Assembly (NCBI GenBank): GCA_963204725.1
Contig: CAUJHH010000055.1
Location: forward strand, 1 to 64,000
Reading direction: 5' to 3'
DNA: 64,000 nucleotides
From: Planctomycetota bacterium
GTDB taxonomy: Bacteria; Planctomycetota; Phycisphaerae; Phycisphaerales; UBA1924
Below are positions 61,217 through 64,000 of the stretch, one piece after another. Numbering within the stretch: the stretch's first letter is position 1; every line of letters begins with the position of its first letter. Position numbers and translations under genes: made by a program. The notes under the pieces are model-generated. The model had not been told where the DNA came from. It saw only the letters and a program-made list of their open reading frames with translations, and made no database searches.

Positions 61217-62602
61217 TCAGTCGCGAGCACCGGCGGCGAAGGTGCTTCGATCGCGAAGGAGCTGGCGGATCGACTCGGACTCGGCGTCGGAGACCCGGGT
61301 ATAGGTCGCCTGGCAGACGACCCGCCCGGCGCCAAGGGTCTTGGCGCGGACCTGATCGTCCATGCGGGTGCTCTCGCCTGTCGCGCCGCCAACATTGTCC
61401 GCGCCCTCGGGGGCGCCGAGGATGAGATCGTCCGGCATCGACGAGTCGATCTTGTACACCGTCACACGGCGTTCATCGGGACCCAGAAAGTCAACAACGA
61501 CGCGGCAGTCCGATCCCCATGAGGTATCCCACCCGTTCTGCGGTGTCGTGGACCGATTCATGCCGCGGGGAGTCGGTGCTGAATCGGAAGAGGAGCGGCC
61601 GCTGATGTCGGAGGTGGGATCGCGATTGGTCGGATCGGAGATGGCCGATGGCGCGTCCTTCTCGCGCCGCGCTCGGCGTGAGGTGTTGGACGAATTGGCA
61701 TCCGGGGCGACGGGCTGGACCTGCGATCCGGGGCCATACGCCGCGGACGGCTCGACCGAGTGGCCGACGAAGACCATGCGATCGGACTGGGTCTCGTAGG
61801 TGCCCGTCTCGTGCTTGATCCGACCGCTCTCCTCGTCCATGCACACTCTGGTAAAGGTGCCGTAGTCGGCGTCGAGCGAGAGGAAGGACCTGACGGTGAC
61901 CGAATCCTCGGGCATGGAGGGGCTGAGTGCGCCCGTCGCGGGGTTTCGCGCAGCATCCCGACCGGGGGCCACCGGCTCGGGGACGGCGGCGCTCGATCCG
62001 ACATCGGTGCGCGAGGTGGTCGGTGTTCCGTTGTTGTGCAGCATCAAGGCGTCGCGCGGGAGCATCATGGTCTCCTGCAACACGTTGCCATTCATGATGG
62101 CGTGGCACTCGCTGTAAGCGCTGAACGTGGACCCCTGAAGGATCGCCGGGGAGTCTCCAACAGAACCGTCGGGCGGCGTGGTCGGGCGCACGGGTTCGCT
62201 GGAATACGTGCGCTCCGGGAGCGTCCGAAGCGGTTCGGTGGGACGTGTGGAGGGGTACGAGTCGCGATCCGTGGGGACGCGGCTTGATGGTGAACTCGTG
62301 CCGGTTGTGCCACGAGCTGTGTTGGGCGTCGAATTGGGTGTCGTGCCGGGGATGGTCAGGCTCGGGTCCTGCCCGTGCATCATGACGACATCCACCTTCC
62401 AGACGCCCTCATAAAGGGCGAGCGCGGTGTCGGTGGGTGCTGCGGTAGCGTTGACCTCGCGTGCGTTCGGCGTGCGCGTCGGCTGGGCGAGTCGGATGTG
62501 GTCCTGGGGGCGTTCCGGCTGGCTGTTCTGAGCGAGCGCGGGGGATGCCAGGCAGAGTGCCAGTACGGTGCCGCACGTGGCGGTGAGTTGAGCGGGACTC
62601 AT
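61217..62602 (-). CDS. Exported DUF1579-like protein with low-complexity insert
   Basis: A 461-residue secreted protein. ATG 62602 has AAGGAG 7 bases upstream, and the signal peptide ends ASPALAQN. Two separated parts resemble DUF1579: LYEGVWKVDVVMMHGQD...STFSAYSECHAIMNGNVLQE, and a later FLSLDADYGTFTRVCMDEES with GRIKHETGTYE...MVFVGHS. Between and after them are Ser/Thr/Pro/Arg-rich segments that look disordered. The C-terminal part has CRVVVDFLGPDERRVTVYKI. Function unknown. Confidence 0.7.
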   Translation of the reverse strand: MSPAQLTATCGTVLALCLASPALAQNSQPERPQDHIRLAQPTRTPNAREVNATAAPTDTALALYEGVWKVDVVMMHGQDPSLTIPGTTPNSTPNTARGTTGTSSPSSRVPTDRDSYPSTRPTEPLRTLPERTYSSEPVRPTTPPDGSVGDSPAILQGSTFSAYSECHAIMNGNVLQETMMLPRDALMLHNNGTPTTSRTDVGSSAAVPEPVAPGRDAARNPATGALSPSMPEDSVTVRSFLSLDADYGTFTRVCMDEESGRIKHETGTYETQSDRMVFVGHSVEPSAAYGPGSQVQPVAPDANSSNTSRRARREKDAPSAISDPTNRDPTSDISGRSSSDSAPTPRGMNRSTTPQNGWDTSWGSDCRVVVDFLGPDERRVTVYKIDSSMPDDLILGAPEGADNVGGATGESTRMDDQVRAKTLGAGRVVCQATYTRVSDAESESIRQLLRDRSTFAAGARD

Positions 62603-62783
62603 TCGGAACTCCTTGTAGGAATCGTGCCAGTGATGGCGGGTGTGCAATGTGACAAGTCAGACTAAGCGAACCAACTCGATGGACAACATGTACCTTTCCC
62701 CTATGAGGCGACCGTGATCAGCCCCTGAATCACCGCTCATTTGAAGTCCTTGACTGGCTGTGACGCGTGATGTACGCTGGATT

Positions 62784-62987
62784 CGTTGTCGGTGCCCGTG
62801 CGTCGCGAACGCGGCGTTCGGGTGAAGACGGGAAGTGTGGTGAGATTCCACCGCGGACGCGCCGCCGTAAAGGGCATGATCCACGGGTCCACAGTCCTCG
62901 GCTCACGCTGAGGACAGCCACTGGCGAATGAATCGCCGGGAAGGCCGGACCCGATGGAGCCCTGAGCCGGAAGACCTGCCGACGACG
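62784..62987 (+). promoter_or_regulatory. Cobalamin (adenosylcobalamin-type) riboswitch
   Basis: All main B12-aptamer elements occur in order: a closing stem (CGTTGTCGG at 62784 with CCGACGACG at 62979-62987), GGTGAAGACGGGAAGTGTGG from 62821, the L4-like AGATTCCACCGCGG, GGGTCCACAGTC, the conserved GCCACTGG at 62917, CGCCGGGAAGGC, and the B12 box AGCCGGAAGACCTGCC at 62965-62980. It lies 178 bases before the next gene on the same strand, leaving room for an expression platform. Binding of cobalamin would be expected to turn the downstream gene off. Confidence 0.95.
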
Positions 62988-63165
62988 GTTTGTCGTGTGG
63001 CCCTCGCGACCAGGGGCCTCGGCGGTCGATCGGCACCCGTTCCCACGCCGATACACCCGTTGAGATCCGGTCCCCCGCGAGACGCCGCTGGTGTTGGTCG
63101 GTGTCGGGAGCCGCGGCGCGCGAATCGCTGCGAGCAGCGCCGAGAGGCGCAGGGCTGGATGCGTC

Positions 63166-63984
63166 ATGAGAGCTGTTGTGTCATTGGCATTGTCGATGGG
63201 AGTTGTGGCGTGCGCGTCGGTGTCGGGCGCTCGGGCAAGCAGCCCGTGGGCAGCATCGTGGGTCACCTATCAGCCGGGATCCAACGCCGCGCTCAACTAC
63301 ACCGATCCCGCGTCGGCGCTCGGGCGACCGTCGCGGTTCACGGGAGACAACGCGGAGTTCAACTATCCGGGCGCGGTGACGGCGTTCAACGGCGCGTACA
63401 ACTACGACCAGGTGCTCTCGATCGGCACGGGCGGGCACATCGTGCTGGCGTTCGACACGCCGGTGCGCGACAACCCGAACAACCCGTTCGGTGTTGATCT
63501 CCTGGTGTTCGGCAACACCACGTTCATCGACGCCGACTATCCGAACGGCATCGTGGCGGGCCTTTTCTCCGAGGGCGGCGTCGTTGAGCTGAGCGAGAAC
63601 GGTGTCGATTGGGTGACGGCGACGGGCGTCATGCCCGACGGATCGATCCCGACCATCGGCTACAGCGACGTCACCGATCCCTTCGCCCTCACCCGTGGCA
63701 GCGTCCCCAGCAACTTCCGTATGCCAGTCGATCCATCGATTGATTTCTCCGGAATGAACTACACACAGGTTCTCGCGGCGTACAACGGCTCGGGCGGCGG
63801 CACGGGCGTCGACATCGGCGCGTACGGGCTGTCCGCCGTGAGCTTCGTCAGGATCAGCAATCCGTTTGGATCGTCCGCGATCGAGATCGACGGGCTCTCC
63901 CGTGTCGCGGCGGTGCCCGCGCCGGGTTCTCTGATCGTGATCGGATTGGCTTGCGCAAGCGTGCGCCGGAGGCGCGGACGTTGA
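63166..63984 (+). CDS. PEP-CTERM-type surface protein under B12 riboswitch
   Basis: A 272-residue exported protein. A signal peptide (MRAVVSLALSMGVVACASVS) is followed by a beta-rich domain (ALNYTDPASALGRPSRFTG, VDLLVFGNTTFIDADYPNG, VVELSENGVDWVTATG). The C-terminus VPAPGSLIVIGLACASVRRR is a PEP-CTERM tail variant (Pro-Ala-Pro instead of Pro-Glu-Pro): motif, one membrane helix, arginines. It should be sorted by an exosortase such as that at 57040. ATG 63166 is preferred; the frame is open upstream to 63091. The B12 aptamer suggests a role in cobalamin or cobalt capture at the surface, which the protein sequence alone does not prove. Confidence 0.88.
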   Translation: MRAVVSLALSMGVVACASVSGARASSPWAASWVTYQPGSNAALNYTDPASALGRPSRFTGDNAEFNYPGAVTAFNGAYNYDQVLSIGTGGHIVLAFDTPVRDNPNNPFGVDLLVFGNTTFIDADYPNGIVAGLFSEGGVVELSENGVDWVTATGVMPDGSIPTIGYSDVTDPFALTRGSVPSNFRMPVDPSIDFSGMNYTQVLAAYNGSGGGTGVDIGAYGLSAVSFVRISNPFGSSAIEIDGLSRVAAVPAPGSLIVIGLACASVRRRRGR

Positions 63985-64000
63985 GCCGCAAGACACGAGC

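Overview
The window looks like the chromosome of a planctomycete, most likely a member of the Phycisphaerae. The DNA is GC-rich. Several proteins carry the prepilin leader [10 protein letters not shown]...[10 protein letters not shown] 2,023-residue surface protein has a planctomycete-type LESRQLL motif near its N-terminus. There are paired zinc-ribbon membrane proteins, an exosortase locus and a protein with a PEP-CTERM-type tail. All calls come from reading the sequence; no database search was run.

Region 1 (1 to about 21.04 kb) is accessory DNA. It begins with a secreted repeat protein cut by the left edge. Next come a catalytic-domain-only tyrosine recombinase preceded by 9-bp-phased repeats, a coiled-coil membrane protein, and a three-gene restriction cassette (beta-class DNA methyltransferase, McrB-like AAA+ motor, DUF2357/McrC-like nuclease). 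A first serine recombinase lies on the minus strand, followed by a patch of gene remnants (two prepilin fragments, one sigma-factor fragment), an S1/P1 nuclease with an Ada-like zinc tail, and a large unknown gene. The right end is a compact mobile-element module: two HTH proteins, a TOPRIM primase, a replication ATPase with inverted iteron-like repeats, a 75-residue protein and a large serine integrase. The integrase gene runs straight into the 3' half of comM. A symmetric attP-like site and a hybrid attR-like site lie 66 bp apart at this border, so the element appears to have integrated inside the comM Walker A region. The comM 5' half is not in the window, so the island continues leftward.

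Region 2 (21.9 to 43.4 kb) is ordinary chromosome: a GNAT acetyltransferase, HAD phosphatase, purQ, two zinc-ribbon membrane proteins, mnmA, an Asp/Glu racemase-like protein, the giant surface protein with a good terminator, two pseudopilin-like proteins, an RND efflux pair, a lipoprotein, ispF and an SDR oxidoreductase.

Region 3 (43.4 to 59.65 kb) is a 16-kb minus-strand locus for envelope and exopolysaccharide export with protein sorting. In order of transcription it encodes a Wza-like SLBB lipoprotein, exosortase, EpsI-like protein, a large TPR protein split by an in-frame TAG, a Wzc-like chain-length/ATPase protein whose Walker A lacks lysine, an NAD-dependent epimerase, a WecA-like phosphoglycosyl transferase, a ParA-like ATPase, a VanZ-like protein, MurJ and an entericidin-like peptide. 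Several genes overlap by 3-4 bases.

Region 4 (60 to 64 kb) has lipA, a bidirectional terminator, an exported DUF1579-like protein, and a cobalamin riboswitch leading into an exosortase-substrate-like protein. Many chromosomal genes carry a TAnnnT box 5-8 bases before the start codon and no Shine-Dalgarno, which suggests leaderless transcripts. Most island genes instead have strong GGAGG-type ribosome sites.
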